Shown here one piece after another: positions 1 through 11,312 of a stretch of DNA of 64,000 nt. Location of the stretch: assembly GCA_009760885.1 (NCBI GenBank), contig CM019703.1, positions 8,839,959-8,903,958 on the forward strand, written 5' to 3'. Position 1 is the first letter of the stretch. Each line of letters opens with the position of its first letter. Made by a program: the position numbers and the translations under genes. This DNA is from Achatina immaculata (taxonomy: Eukaryota; Mollusca; Gastropoda; Stylommatophora; Achatinidae). The notes beneath the pieces are model-generated. The model saw nothing but the letters and a program-made list of their open reading frames with translations. It did no database searches and was not told the DNA's origin.

Positions 1-184
1 GAGTCTTCGGTCCAAGGGCAAGTCTTATCGTTTCGTTCTTGATCTGCCCAGACCAAAGAGCGCCCCATACATTTTGTGTTGTGACTTGTTCCACTACGCC
101 TACATGAGGGTTAGTCCAAGGGTTTTCCAAATGTGGGGAATTTCGAGGGAAGTTGTGATGGTTGGAAACTGGAACCTTTGGAAT
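1..184. other. Unassigned sequence
   Basis: No coding, RNA or repeat feature recognised before the start of the LINE fragment that follows. Confidence 0.4.
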
Positions 185-750
185 ATAATATGCATATTAT
201 TTGGAATATCTAGGTTCCATCATCACCTCTAATGGTGACCGCACAACGAAAATTAAAAGGAGATTAGTAGTAGCATCACAGAGACTAGAGCAAATGAAGA
301 GTATGTGGCAAGGTACCAACTAGAAAGCAAAGCTGTATTTACTAAGAGCTTACATACTCCCAATGGCAACACGCGGATGTGAAACATGAACGCTAATAAA
401 TCACTGGAAAAGAGAGTAGCTGCATTTGAAATGAAATCTTATAGAAGGGCACTGAAAATGTCATGGACAGAAAGAAAATCAAATAAGGAGATATTGATGG
501 GATTGTGTGTCGTAGAGTAGGTGTCCAAGTTAGAAAGATGATACGCTTCGACCACATCAAGAGGCAAAATGATTTGGAGAGGCTGACAGTAGAAGTCATA
601 GTGCCCAGCACAAAGGGAAAAGGGGCGACCTCGCCGTAAGTGCAACCAGGACATCACGGAAAGTCTGGACATGTCATTGCAAAATTTTAGTCCATATGCT
701 CAAAGCCGCACTGCGTTCAAGGGGAGACAATGTTCTGGAAAGAACGCATC
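185..750 (+). mobile_element. Decayed RTE-type LINE 3' fragment
   Basis: Forward-strand translation in shifting frames gives the YLGS-I-T-NG motif that follows the reverse transcriptase palm in RTE-like elements. It is followed by a degraded version of the typical C-terminal stretch (LRAYILPMATRGCET, then RRALKMSWT and GRPRRK-like pieces). Several stops and frameshifts interrupt it. No upstream catalytic RT motifs are present, so this is an old, 5'-truncated, non-functional copy. Confidence 0.7.
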
Positions 751-1530
751 GCATGACAGGGGAAAAAAATATTTGGAAGGCACATTTCAGAGTCAGTCTT
801 AGAAGGGGATAGATGACGACCTTCTGACTTGCAGTGAAAAGAGGTACGGCAATGGATAGAGCAGCCATCGTCAGGGCTACTAGGAGAAGCTTGTCGAGCA
901 AGGGACTGTGAATCAACGTCGTTGTCAAGAATTAAGGAGTTGTGAAGGAGTTGAAACCTGGGATAGAGAAGAAACGAATGATTCATCAAGAGCTCCAGGT
1001 CGAAAAGGAATGGCCGGCCATCAGTTAGTGTACGCAGAAGGGTATACTAGAGAGGAGATCGGAGCACCAATGGATATATCAAGAGTGCGTGGGTGATGAT
1101 CTTTCTTAACTAACTAGTGAAAAGCGGGTACATGGGGGAACAAAAGACCGAGAACCGCTGTATCTTTTTTGTTAGTCATAAAGGTAGCTAGTGTGTAGGA
1201 AGAAGTTTATTTGATGATTTCAAGAGATGACACGCCCATAATTGATGATAGTAGTCATAGTACACTCACTACTAGTAATTATAGCTAAGCTGGGGGAAAA
1301 TATAACGGAACTGTAACGTTAAAGAAGATAGTGGTATAAGGAGTGTTTACTGAGCCGTAACAATAATGGAGATAATGGTACAGGAATCAGTGGTTAATAT
1401 GCTAGTTTAAATTGTGAAGCAAACTACAGAAAATGTGACAGTAGTTGTAGTAGCGCTAGCTGAAGTAGTAGCTATACTAGTAGTAAATCAACAGTAATAG
1501 TAGTAGCTATATTATTAGTAGTAATAGTAT
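751..1530. other. Unassigned spacer, TAG-rich at its right end
   Basis: No credible gene. From about 1435 onward the sequence becomes rich in TAG/TAGTAG triplets. This tract is the apparent target of the I-clade LINE insertion beginning at 1543. Confidence 0.5.
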
Positions 1531-1542
1531 AGTAGTAGTAGT
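1531..1542. repeat. Left target-site duplication of the I-clade LINE
   Basis: AGTAGTAGTAGT abuts the (CTT)n/(GAA)n tail of the LINE. The same TAG-type sequence recurs at 6018-6030 on the other side. Because the target is itself a TAG microsatellite, the exact duplication length is uncertain. Confidence 0.55.
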
Positions 1543-1752
1543 CTTCTTCTTCTTCGTTCGCACTGTCTGTCTATATCTGCAGTCCTGTCTCTTGGATAAA
1601 TTTCACTGTTTTTTTGTAATTCATGTATGGAACCGTAGAGCTTATCTTCTTTAGTGGGTTCACTGGGCCAGTAATTATTTCTCAGTGTCTCGTAGTTGAT
1701 GCAGTTCTGGAGGATATGTTCCACAGTTTGGGGCACCTGGGCACATGTACAT
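1543..1752 (-). pseudogene. LINE ORF2 C-terminal Cys/His region and tail
   Basis: Translation C-T-C-A-Q-V-P-Q-T-V-E-H-I-L-Q-N-C gives a C-C-H-C knuckle-like arrangement. It continues the RLRTGHSRLRSHM motif found on the other side of the SINE at about 2090. This demonstrates that 1543-1752 and 2054 onward were contiguous before the SINE inserted. The element ends in a (GAA)n tail. Confidence 0.8.
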
Positions 1753-1764
1753 AGATTAGTAGTA

Positions 1765-2041
1765 AAAGTAAAGTAAAGATAGTCCCATAGCATTTCAAAT
1801 GCCGTAGGGGGTGAAGCGTTAGAGACCTCATTATGCTGGGTCATCAGCGTATGAGGTAGGGTGACCAGTTCCTTTCCTCGCTGCCTTTACTTCCCAGATT
1901 TTCTCTGGTACCCATTTTACGAGGCTGGGTCGACCTCAGGGCCGTATTGGTCGGAAAAAAAATCCCGCTCAGCTGGGGATTCGAACCCTCGACCATTTGG
2001 TTGCTAGACGAGTGCTCTAACCACTACGCTAGCCGGCCCCC
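1765..2041 (-). mobile_element. tRNA-headed SINE nested in the LINE
   Basis: The minus strand begins GGGGGCCGGCTAGCG. It carries a tRNA-like A box (TAGCGTAGTGGTTAGAGC) and B box (GGTTCGAATCCC), then a body with the block GGGTACCAGAGAAAATCTGG and a (CTTTA)-type tail. A perfect 12-bp direct repeat AGATTAGTAGTA (1753-1764 and 2042-2053) flanks it, fixing the insertion borders at 277 bp. The same SINE body recurs at 16.4, 35.6 and 41.7 kb. Confidence 0.92.
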
Positions 2042-2053
2042 AGATTAGTAGTA

Positions 2054-3420
2054 CCAACCTTAAACTTTGTATACATATGACTTCGGAGTCGGCTGTGTCC
2101 TGTTCGGAGACGGAAGATGGTGACTTGTTCCTTTCTGTTTAGCATGTGATAGTCATCATGTGGTGGTGTTTGTGGCTTCCTGTAGGTTTTTATCATGCTT
2201 TTCTTCTGATTATAAGTGATTGGTATGTCTAGTTGCTCCATTTCAGTGCCCTCTTTGGCCAGATGGTCAGCTTTCTCATTGCCTGGTATCCCACAGTGGG
2301 AGGGAATCCATTGCAAAGTGACTCCATGTTGTAAGCCAATTTTTGACAAGGCATCCTTAAGGTCTGGTAGTTTGTTGCACTGAAGAGCCTCCAGTACTGA
2401 TCTTGCATCTGTGAGAATTACTACAGGACATATATCAATTCTGGAGTCTGATAGTTTTTCAACTGCAGCAATAATTGCCCTAACTTCTGCATCAAAGTTG
2501 TTGCAGTATTTACCAGTGGGTATGGAAATCTTGTCAATGGTGTTGTTTGGATATTCAATATATGCTCCTGCCTCTCCATTCTTTATGGCATTATGTGCAG
2601 ATCCATCTGTATACACACGTATCCAGGTGTCACATGGATATTTGTCATCTAGAACACTAAGTGTGGCTATTGATCTTACAAGACTGCTCTGCATCTCACC
2701 ATTCTGCACACCTTTCACTTCAGTCTGAATAGTTATTTGTGTATAATCTGCTTCTTTCCATGGTGTATGCTCTGGTACAGATGATAATGGAGTGACTACA
2801 GTTGGAAGGTCAGGTATCAGCTTACGCATACGCTTGGCCTGATGAATGAAGCTGCTTCTTTTAAGCCGTCCTAATGCCAAGTTATTGAATCTCTCCTTCA
2901 GGGGATGGCTTACAGAGCTAAGGAATTTTTCTCCCATGGTCATGACCTTTGTGTGTCTACGTTCCTTTAGTGGTTGAACACCAACTATTTTCTGCATTTC
3001 TACTATTGGTGTGGACCTCATCGCACCTGTGATAATCCGTAGTGACTGATTTTGAACCTTGTCTAGATTATGCAGCGTAGTGTTTGATGCTGTGCACCAA
3101 GATGTTGAGCCATATTCTAAATGTGGTAGAATACTTTGCTGATATACATTCTTTAGGATTCTTTCACTAGCTCCCCATGTGGTTCCACTCAATTTTCTTA
3201 ATATGGCTAGTTTTCTTCTGGCTTTTGCTTCTGCACTGTTGATGTGTTGCTTCCACGTCAGTTTTGAGTCAAGAGTCACCCCTAAGTAAGTGGGTTGGTT
3301 GTCCATCCTTAAGGGTATTTCATTTACAAAGATCTTACCTGCTTTCTGTTTAGATGAGAGGGTGAACAGAGTGGTACTTGATTTTCTGTGTTGATACTTA
3401 CACACCATTTGTTTGTCCAT
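2054..3420 (-). pseudogene. LINE ORF2 thumb/connection and RNase H part
   Basis: A 463-residue open frame covers the C-terminal half of ORF2. It starts with the FTLSSKQK-type post-palm region and YLGVTLDSKLTWKQHI. It then carries an RNase H domain with the acidic residues in the expected places: YTDGSA, FDAEVRA, LTDARSVLEAL and IPGNEKADHLAKEG, plus the WIPSHCG box. The longest intact piece of the element. It ends at the SINE insertion at 2041. Confidence 0.88.
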
Positions 3421-4866
3421 GATGTCAAGATGTCTGCTGCTCTTTGGAGTCTCTGTGTAGCAGCTGTCGCATATTCATCTGTACACCACATGACCAGATC
3501 ATCTGCATACAGTGCCGCTTTGATTCCATAGGGAAGTTCCTTGACCAGGTCATTAATGAATACAAGGAATAGTGTAGGCGAAATGACTCCTCCTTGTGGT
3601 ACACCGTGTCGCAGAAGTACTTTCTGGCTTTTGTGTCCATCCATTACTACTCTAGCTCTTCTATTGTGTAAATAGGACTTTATCCAGTTGTACAGTCTTC
3701 CATTCACATTGCAGTTTTTTAGTTTCCACAGCAGACCTTTTTTCCATACTTTATCAAAGGCTTTCTTCAGGTCTATCCACTGCTAGTACAAGGTTTTTCT
3801 CTTGGAATGCATCCTCAATCTCTTGAGAGAGATAGTCACTTGATCTTCCGTACTGCAGTACTGCCTAAATCCTGCTTGTTGTGGAACGAGAAGGTTTTCA
3901 CTTTCTAGGTACCATTTTAGCCTCAGGTCAATGATGCATTCCATCGTTTTGCATAGGCAGCTAGTGAGACTGATTGGCCTGTAGCTGGAGGCAGTATCAC
4001 TATTTTTCCCTGGTTTTAGCAGTGGTACCATGCTTGCTTCCTTCCAGATTTGAGGTAACTTACCTGTGCTCCAGCACATATTGAAAATATCCAACAGCTT
4101 TCCCATTGCTGCCATTCCCAGGTTCTTGATCATTTCATTGGACACTCCATCTGGTCCTGGTGATTTCCTTGGTTTCAGTTTACTAACTGCTAGGTCTAAC
4201 TCACTTTTCTGACTTGTTCCTCCTCTTTCTGTGGCTCGATGCGCACTGTACGCTCCTTCTCTGGATGGATATCAATGTTGCAGTCCTGTGCAAACATGCG
4301 AGCAAAGTGATCTGCTACCTGCTTACCTGTAAGAGTTTTCCCATCCTCTATTAGTGTAACCTTTGTACTTCTTCCAGTACTCTCATCATTTAACTGTTTG
4401 ATTAGTTTCCACAGTTTCCTTCCATCCTTTTCAAAGTTTAGGGACTCTGTTTTCTCTCTCCAACTTTCCCGTCTGGCTTGCAGCTTTGCTGTCTGAAATT
4501 TGGCCTTGTTGCTAATTATTGTGGTGTTCTTGGCATGGTCTATTTTCTGCTTGCTTTCGAGCTGCTTCCACATCATCATGGAGTTTTCCCAGCTCACTAG
4601 ACCAGTATGGTTTATAGTCCCTACGAGCTCCTCTGGGAATGGTTTCACGAGCGGCCTGAAGGATACAAGCATTGAATTCCTTCACTATGCTGTTAATATC
4701 CTTACCTTCTATAGACAGCTGTCCCACCAGGATACCTGTACGATGTCTGTACATTGTCCAGTTTGCTTTTTTATAGTTCCATCTGGGGAGAGGGTTACTG
4801 GTGTTAAGGAGTTCATTTTCTATTGTCAGGAAGACTGGTCGATGGTCGCTACCTCCAAGTTGTTTT
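3386..4866 (-). pseudogene. LINE ORF2 reverse transcriptase part
   Basis: Minus-strand frames give, in order: a linker helix region; KSPGPDGVSNEMIK; SYRPISL; QQAGFR; IDLKKAFDKVWKK; GVPQGGVISPTLF; and the catalytic ALYADDLVMW box. This is a complete RT palm/fingers motif set. Frameshifts occur near 4550, 4205 and 3785, and again near 3385 at the passage to the RNase H frame. The YADD box is intact although the gene is not. Confidence 0.88.
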
Positions 4867-5673
4867 CCAACTTCACGTGTAATGTTCCACTTCAGATCTG
4901 GAGAGTGGAATACTAGATCTGGTGTTGATTTTTGTATGCCACGCCCTTGAGTAAAATGTTGGGGCATCCATTGGATGGTTGATCAGGAGAAGTCCATTAT
5001 CATCCTGCCAGCTCTCAACTTCCTCTCCTCTCTTGTATATGTGGTCATAGCCCCAGCTCTGGGAATGACTGTTAAAATCACCACAGACCATCAGTCTCTC
5101 TTTGTGTGGGATTGTTCCTAAAGCAAGTGGGCGGTCATTAGGACAGTAATAGTTAAGGAGGTGGAAATCTGTATTACTACTTTTTAGATGGATCATCTGG
5201 TATTCGGCTCCATCCATGTACACTCCCACCTGACATGCGCTGATGTTATTCTTAACAAGTGTGAGTACTCCTCCTTTTCTTCTGTCCTGTCGGTCTGATC
5301 TAAAACACTGGTAGCCTCTGATTTTAAATGCGGCATCTTTGGTTAGGTGTGTCTCCTGTATGCAGCATATACTTACCTGCTCTGCAAAAAGTATGTTCTC
5401 TAGTTCAACCTTTTTGCTATAGCCATCTCTAACACTGCTGACACCTTCAGCATTCCACTGCATTATTTTAAGTTCTTGCTTTTTGGCTGTTTTCTTCTGT
5501 TGTATTTTTTGGCCAGTAGCTCTACTCTCATGTCTCCTGACTCCACAAGACGAACTGAGAGGACCTCCAGTAGCATTGGGTGAACCCTTTCGAGGCAGGG
5601 GGCCCGGCACTGCACCTGCCTGGTTAGTCTTCACAGGGCGAGCACCATGTTTGAAAACTGCAGATAGAGACAT
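4867..5673 (-). pseudogene. LINE ORF2 endonuclease (APE-type) part
   Basis: The translation shows the apurinic-endonuclease-like motif series of LINE ORF2: IMQWNAEG near the start, CCIQETHL, YYCPND and VCGDFNSHSQSWG. The terminal SDH motif (GGSDHRPVF) lies in the next frame at about 4850, after a frameshift near 4940 in an A-run. The domain would nick chromosomal DNA to prime reverse transcription. All expected catalytic motifs are visible, but the reading frame is broken. Confidence 0.85.
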
Positions 5674-6017
5674 TTCATTAGCGATAATGCGTGTTACCCT
5701 GATTTTTGTGATGCGCCTTTTGGCTGGGTAACTCCGACTTCAGCACCTTTCCTTGCTAGGGCAGACTGTGGTCTTGCTCGGACTGCCATGAAGACAGTGT
5801 GGCTGGCCTGGCCAAAACTTTGTTTTCCAGCCTCTGGTGGCTGTACTTAAGCCCCTTCTCCATGTCAGATGGTTTTGAGACAGTTCCACAAAGACACTCT
5901 GACTTTGAGATGAGGAATCTGATGAGTGCGTCAACGATATCCATTCCCCGCCACCCATAGTCTACTGGCTCTGTTTTGTTTACATCATTCTGATAGCCAT
6001 TGTTGTAAAGAACCATA

Positions 6018-6345
6018 AGTAGTAGTAGTATTTAATAGATAATAGCAGTAGCAGTTTAATATAACATTAATAGTAGAAGTAGCAGTATTACTAGTATTTG
6101 TAGTATTAGAAAGAGTATTGTTGCCACAACTAGTAATTATGTTATATCATATTACCGACAGTAGTAGTACTAAATGAGGTTGTATCAGCGGTAAAGTTAG
6201 CAGCAATGCTAGAAATAATAGTAGCTACAATTTTTTCGATTGTAGTACAGCACTAGTAAATAGTAGAAGAAGTAATACTATTAGTAATATATATATATAT
6301 ATAATATATATATATAATATATATATAGTACCAGCAGCAGTTGCA
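6018..6345. repeat. TAG-rich and (AT)n-rich spacer
   Basis: Degenerate TAG triplets fill the interval, with an alternating AT tract at about 6288-6326. Confidence 0.7.
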
Positions 6346-6404
6346 GTTACAGAAGTAGTAGCATATGTGGTACCATTAGTGGAAGTTCTGGCAATGGTAC
6401 CAGG

Positions 6405-6450
6405 AGTTTATAGTTTATAAGTAATAGTAGTCGTGGTAGTTGTGGTAGCG

Positions 6451-6485
<35 letters not shown>

Positions 6486-7178
6486 TGTGGTAGTAGTATA
6501 GTAGTAGTAGCGGTAGTAGTAGTGGTAGTGGTAGTAGTAGTAGCGGTAGTGGTAGTAGTAGTCGTAGTAGTAGTGGTACTGGTAGTAGTAGTGGTGGTGG
6601 TAGTGGTAGTAGTAATAGTAGTGGTAGTGGTAGTAGTAGTAATGGTAGTGGTAGTAGTAGTAGTAGTGGTAGTGGTAGTAGTAGTAGTAGCGGTAATAGT
6701 AGTGGTAGTGGTAGTAGTAGTAGTGGTAGTAGTAGTAGTAGTGGTACTAGTAGTAGTAGTGGTAGTAGTAGTAGTTGTAGTAGTAGTGGTAGTAGTAGTA
6801 GTTGTAGTAGTAGTGGTAGTAGTAGTAGTGGTAGTAGTAGTGATAGTAGTAATAGTGGTAGTAGTAGGTGTAGTGGTAGTAGTAGTAGTAGTGGTAGTAG
6901 TAGTAGTAATAGTGGTAGTAGTAGTATTGGTAGTAGTAGTAATGGTGGTAGTAGTAGTAGTGGTAGTTGTAGTAGTAGTAGTAGCAGTGTTAGCGGTAGC
7001 AATAGTAGTGGTAGTAGTAGCGGTTGTAGTAGTAGTAGCGGTAGTAGTAGTAGTGGTAGTAGTAGTAGTAGCAGCAGCGGTAGTAGTAGTAGTGATGGTA
7101 GTAGTAGTAGTAGCGATAATAGTAGTAGTGGTGGTAGTGCCAGTAGTGGTTATGGTAGCGATAGTAGTAGTAGTAGTT

Positions 7179-7211
<33 letters not shown>

Positions 7212-7236
7212 ATAGTAGTAAAAGTAGCAATAGTAG
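6405..7236. repeat. Long TAG/TGG/TAC-type trinucleotide tract
   Basis: About 830 bp of imperfect GTA/GTG/GTC triplets. It has open frames in both directions (poly-Val, poly-Thr, poly-Leu) only because the period is three. There is no codon structure beyond the repeat, so it is treated as a microsatellite. Confidence 0.95.
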
Positions 7237-7957
7237 TATTATTTGTTGTTGTTATTGGTGTTGTTGTAGCAGTCACATAAAATAAAATTCACACTTACTT
7301 TTCCCGTCATTTTTTCCAGAGTCACATCTATTTCAGCCATGTTTATTCATGTTCCTTCAGCCATTCTACTGACGTGGGTTATTTACATCTACGAGGTTAT
7401 TTACCTCTCCCAAGCGCACTTTTTTCTCCACATAGCCATATATCAGCGCGCGCGGAAATATGAGAAACGGAATTCTTCTACAAAACGCCTCATTATTCTT
7501 CCTAATCGTTCCATTTTTTTTTCCAGAATATGGCATTCTATTTTATTTACTTACGTTTACAATCTTTTTTTTTCCTGCTTTCTTTTTAAATGTAAATTTC
7601 CATTTGTTTCATTATTTTTTTTAAAATTGATTTTAAAATAGTTTCATTTCAGTGTTTAATTCTTTTTTTTTAATTGTTAAATGTTAAAACAAAAATTCTG
7701 TTTTTTTCCCTTGTCTTTCTTCTTTTCTTTCTCATCTCATTTCTCTTCTGTATTCTCGAACCCCCCCCCCCCCCCCCCCCCCCCCCACTTCATTAGAGTT
7801 TTTCCTACTGTGGCTTGTAACTGTGTCTTTCCATTTTTATTATTTACAGCGTGATAGAATTAGCGTATATTTCTTCATTTTCACTGCAGTTTCCGTCATT
7901 AGTTTTGCTGCATTGTTCCATATGAAGGTCGCACGTTCTGAAATATTAGTTGTCTCT
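7237..7957. other. Spacer with T-runs and a 26-nt C run
   Basis: Pyrimidine-rich on the plus strand. The homopolymer C run is at 7761-7786. No gene recognised. Confidence 0.5.
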
Positions 7958-8728
7958 GTGATTGAACTGTGATTGGAATATCAGTTGGCTCTATAACTGT
8001 GATTGAAATATCAGTTGACTCGATAACTGTGATTGAAATATCAGCTGTTTCTATAACAGTGATTGAAATATCAGTTGTCTCTGTAACTCTGATTGAAGTA
8101 TCAGTTGTCTCTACAACGGTGATTGACAAAACAGTTGTCTCTATAACTGTGATTGAAATATCAGCTGTCTCTATAACTGTGATTGAAATATCAGTTGTCT
8201 CTATAACTCTGATTGAAGTATCATTTGTCTCTACAACTGTGATTGACAAAATAGTTGTCTCTATAATTGTGATTGAAATATCAGTTGTCTCCATAACTGT
8301 GATTGAAATACCAGTTGTCTCCATGACTGTGATTGAAATACCACTTGCCTCTATAACTGTGACTGAAATACCAGTTGCCTCCATGACTGTGATTGAAATA
8401 CCAGTTGTCTCCATGACTGTGATTGAAATACCAGTTGTCTCCATGACTGTGATTGAAATACCAGTTGCCTCCATGACTGTGATTGAAATACCAGTTGTCT
8501 CCATGACTGTGATTGAAATACCAGTTGCCTCCATGACTGTGATTGAAATACCAGTTGTCTCCATGACTGTGATTGAAATACCAGTTGTCTCCATGACTGT
8601 GATTGAAATACCAGTTGCCTCCATGACTGTGATTGAAATACCAGTTGCCTCCATGACTGTGATTGAAATACCAGTTGTCTCCATGACTGTGATTGAAATA
8701 CCAGTTGTCTCCATGACTGTGATTGAAC
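7958..8728. repeat. 30-bp minisatellite, about 25 copies
   Basis: The unit reads CCAGTTGTCTCCATGACTGT followed by GATTGAAATA. Copies at the right end (8290-8728) are almost identical, alternating GTCT/GCCT variants. Copies at the left (7958-8290) are diverged. The 30-bp period keeps frames open on both strands (repeats of METTGISITV or of IPVVSMTVIE), so the long frames are by-products. Confidence 0.95.
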
Positions 8729-8734
8729 GCTAAT

Positions 8735-9990
8735 TTTGTGTGATTATGATCACTGTTTCTTTATTCTGTTTTACCAAACCAATTAAATGTATTGACAAAC
8801 ATACAAACATTGATTTTTACTATTTAACTTTAAAGGAAATGTAAAATTCTAATTATTTTAAATTACAAAATTTCATCAGACAGAAGAGACAAGAAATGAA
8901 AAAGTAATAACCAACATCAATTCAGATTTTTTGTGATGGATTTCATTCAATATTTATGAGAAAAAGTATAAGAAATATAACATTTGAACTTCTGTAAAAT
9001 ATTCACAATATTTATGTACTAGACACACAGATTACATTTCAAAGTGTTCTGATTTAAAGTTTCAAAGTGTAGTACAGTTGTTTTTGTTTGTTTGTTTTTA
9101 CTGCTATCATTCCTTTGTTCAGCAGGGCAACTCGAAGAACAGAAACAAGTGTAGCATTTAAACACTACAGTTGCACGAAACACAGATAGTATATTTTCAT
9201 CTAATCAAAACATATAGCTTGAAATACATAAACGGAGCATTTCGAGTGTGTAGTTTCAAAGCAGCATATATATCTTTTGTTGCTGGGATCCAATATATTT
9301 TTTATATACAGCCTTGAAATATTTAGTATATGCCTGTATCCATTCATCAACTACAGAGATAGCAGCAAACTACAATCTTTCGACCAAGAACGAGACACTG
9401 CAGACTTTTAAGTCACCTCCGTCACTTCAAAATATCACACACAAATGAGCGTCCCCGTGGCTTTGGGATTCAGACATTCACATACGCTCAAACATCCTGC
9501 AAACCTGTCCAACCTACTAAAACCTCCGAGCACACATCTGGCCCGAGGGAGCTGAAAGAAAAGCTGTGGCGCTCACACTCAAACATAGAGAAGACAACAG
9601 ACTTCGCCAGGGCGATAAGGCCTGCAGATTTAACATGAGCAATCTTCAAGGATCTGCAGATTTAGCATGAGCAATCTTCCTCGAAGGCCGAAAAAGAAGA
9701 GAACAAAGTCTGCATGTTTCAAGCTCAGGCATCATTTTGCCAGCAAAGACATAGAAAACCGGGATGGAACTGTTAATTTCTGTTGGAGGTCAGAGGATCA
9801 TGATCAGATAACTCTGTCAAATGTGACAAGAATATCCCCTCTCCCCCAAACAAAAAAAAACAAAAAAGTCTTCTTCTTTTATACACCACAAGGGAGCTTG
9901 CTAGATAGATGTACCACCTCACGATAATGTGGTTTTTTTAAAATTAAAAACGGAAGGACCACCTTGTTGATCATGGTACCTTACGTGCCA
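8735..9990. other. Unassigned AT-rich sequence
   Basis: No exon, RNA or transposon recognised. A short direct repeat (CTGCAGATTTAACATGAGCA and a near copy) lies at about 9622-9680. Confidence 0.4.
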
Positions 9991-10000
9991 GGTAAGTATT

Positions 10001-10016
10001 TCTTCTTCTTAATTTT
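10001..10016. repeat. Left target-site duplication of the U2-like retrocopy
   Basis: TCTTCTTCTTAATTTT occurs here and identically at 10209-10224, exactly flanking the U2-like sequence. Confidence 0.7.
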
Positions 10017-10208
10017 TTTTAAGACGACGAAAACAACAGGCCGTGACCTGGTGGTACTGCAAACCGGGTCCACCCGTAACGAGATGTGGACCTTACCCCA
10101 GGCATTCAATGTGCAGGGCAGGCCTCGAGTATCTCGTTTGTTCCAGAATAACGATCAAAGTGAAGATACTACAGAGCGCAGAACTACACTTTGATCTCAG
10201 CCAAAAGG
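10017..10208 (-). pseudogene. U2 snRNA-like retrocopy
   Basis: Read on the minus strand it starts CCTTTTGGCTGAGATCAAAG followed by TGTAGTTCTG. This is close to the 5' part of spliceosomal U2 snRNA, starting about 12 nt in. Near its 3' end TTTGCAGTACCACCAGG resembles the stem-loop IV region of U2. The middle does not resemble canonical U2 by eye; it contains a perfect inverted repeat GATCAAAGTG/CACTTTGATC and a second GGTCCAC/GTGGACC. At 192 bp it is about U2-sized. Identical 16-bp flanking repeats and a short A-rich end (CTTAAAA) suggest insertion by a LINE machinery. It could instead be a snRNA-derived SINE. No Sm-site judgement is made. Confidence 0.55.
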
Positions 10209-10224
10209 TCTTCTTCTTAATTTT
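10209..10224. repeat. Right target-site duplication of the U2-like retrocopy
   Basis: Second copy of TCTTCTTCTTAATTTT, on the 5' side of the minus-strand insert. Confidence 0.7.
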
Positions 10225-10595
10225 CGTTACTAAATAGCCGTTAGATGATTCTCGGATTGTAAATGAAGTATTCGCCGTGATATCCCAGAATTTCAACAGT
10301 TAAGAACAAGAACATTATTTTTTTTTTTTTAATGAACGTAAACAGGATTTCCACAAACAAGAATTTCACATAAGACTTTCTCTTCTTTCTTTTCAAGAAA
10401 GAGTCCATTAAAAGTCTTTAATGACAACATTTTGGTTTATAAGAAAACTCCATAAGAATATTTCAGTGTCCATGGAGACCAAAACACAGATTTTTACTGC
10501 TTACGTCCCTTTCTAAACAAAACTTCAGCGTCATCGTTGCCAAGAATGCCGTTAGTGTTTGTCTCATTGTTTTAACACTTTCAGTGTCTAAGGTT

Positions 10596-10649
<54 letters not shown>

Positions 10650-10662
10650 TATATATATAATA
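10596..10662. repeat. (AT)n microsatellite
   Basis: Alternating AT/TA blocks interrupted by single TA slips. Confidence 0.95.
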
Positions 10663-10999
10663 TTGTCTCTAATAACTGAAAGTATGACATCATCGATGTA
10701 TTAGTTTCACACTAATGCAGTGATGGGACCTGTGTTCTTTAACAATAACCATTTTCTTGATTCAAAACTCTTCAAAAATGTTAAAAGCGGGAAGTGTTCT
10801 TCTAACATTTCAGGGGAATTTCTGGAAAACACTTCAGGCTTGATGATGACCACGTCGTCCTCTAGTGTGCTCGCTGTCAGTATGTCTTTCAAATACAACT
10901 ATCGGGTTAACTATCGGGTTTTGTTTATTGGTTTATCAAAATGTATCTTTGCTAACCAAGATTTTACCAGCCTGACGAATTTGAACAACCGGTTTCTGT

Positions 11000-11312
11000 G
11001 ATGGCATTGGTAAGCAATCTGTGTGATACCATTTGGTCAGCAAACCTGGTGATAGCATTGGTCAGCAAAACCAGGGTATACCATTGGTTAGAAAACGAGT
11101 GATATCATTGATCAGCAAAACCGGGTGATAACATTGGTTAGAAAATCGAGTGATGTCATTGGTCAGCAAAACCGGGTGATAACATTGGTTAGAAAATCCA
11201 GTGATATCATTGGTCAGCATAACCTTGTGATACCATTGGTTAGGAAACCGAATGAAATCATTGGTCAGCACACCAGGTGATATCACTGGTCATTAAACCG
11301 ACTGATATCACT
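11000..11312. repeat. 26-bp degenerate minisatellite, about 12 copies
   Basis: The unit is approximately CATTGGTCAGCAAAACCGGG followed by TGATAA. It alternates 'GGTCAGCAAAACC' and 'GGTTAGAAAATC' variants, so the higher-order period is about 52 bp. Confidence 0.85.

Larger units (their letters stand above)
1543..6017 (-). mobile_element. I-clade non-LTR retrotransposon, near full length, inactive
   Basis: A roughly 4.2-kb LINE (excluding the nested SINE) reads on the minus strand. In order it has an ORF1 remnant (about 6016-5740), an APE-type endonuclease, a reverse transcriptase, an RNase H domain and a C-terminal Cys/His region, then a (GAA)n tail at 1543-1556. The order endonuclease, RT, RNase H is characteristic of the I group of non-LTR elements. 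At least five frameshifts break ORF2, so it cannot be autonomous. TAG repeats flank both ends. The SINE at 1765-2041 interrupts its 3' part and must be younger. Confidence 0.88.

Noticed and set aside
1970..2041. tRNA gene
   Set aside because: A/B boxes are present but the cloverleaf is not maintained and it is followed by a SINE body with target duplications.
6347..7280. Long open frames of poly-Thr, poly-Leu and poly-Val on both strands
   Set aside because: They are products of a three-base repeat. No splice-flanked or unique coding sequence accompanies them.
7899..8733. 271- and 254-codon frames with ten-residue repeats on opposite strands
   Set aside because: Both derive from the same 30-bp minisatellite. 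No signal peptide, domain or unique coding sequence at either end.
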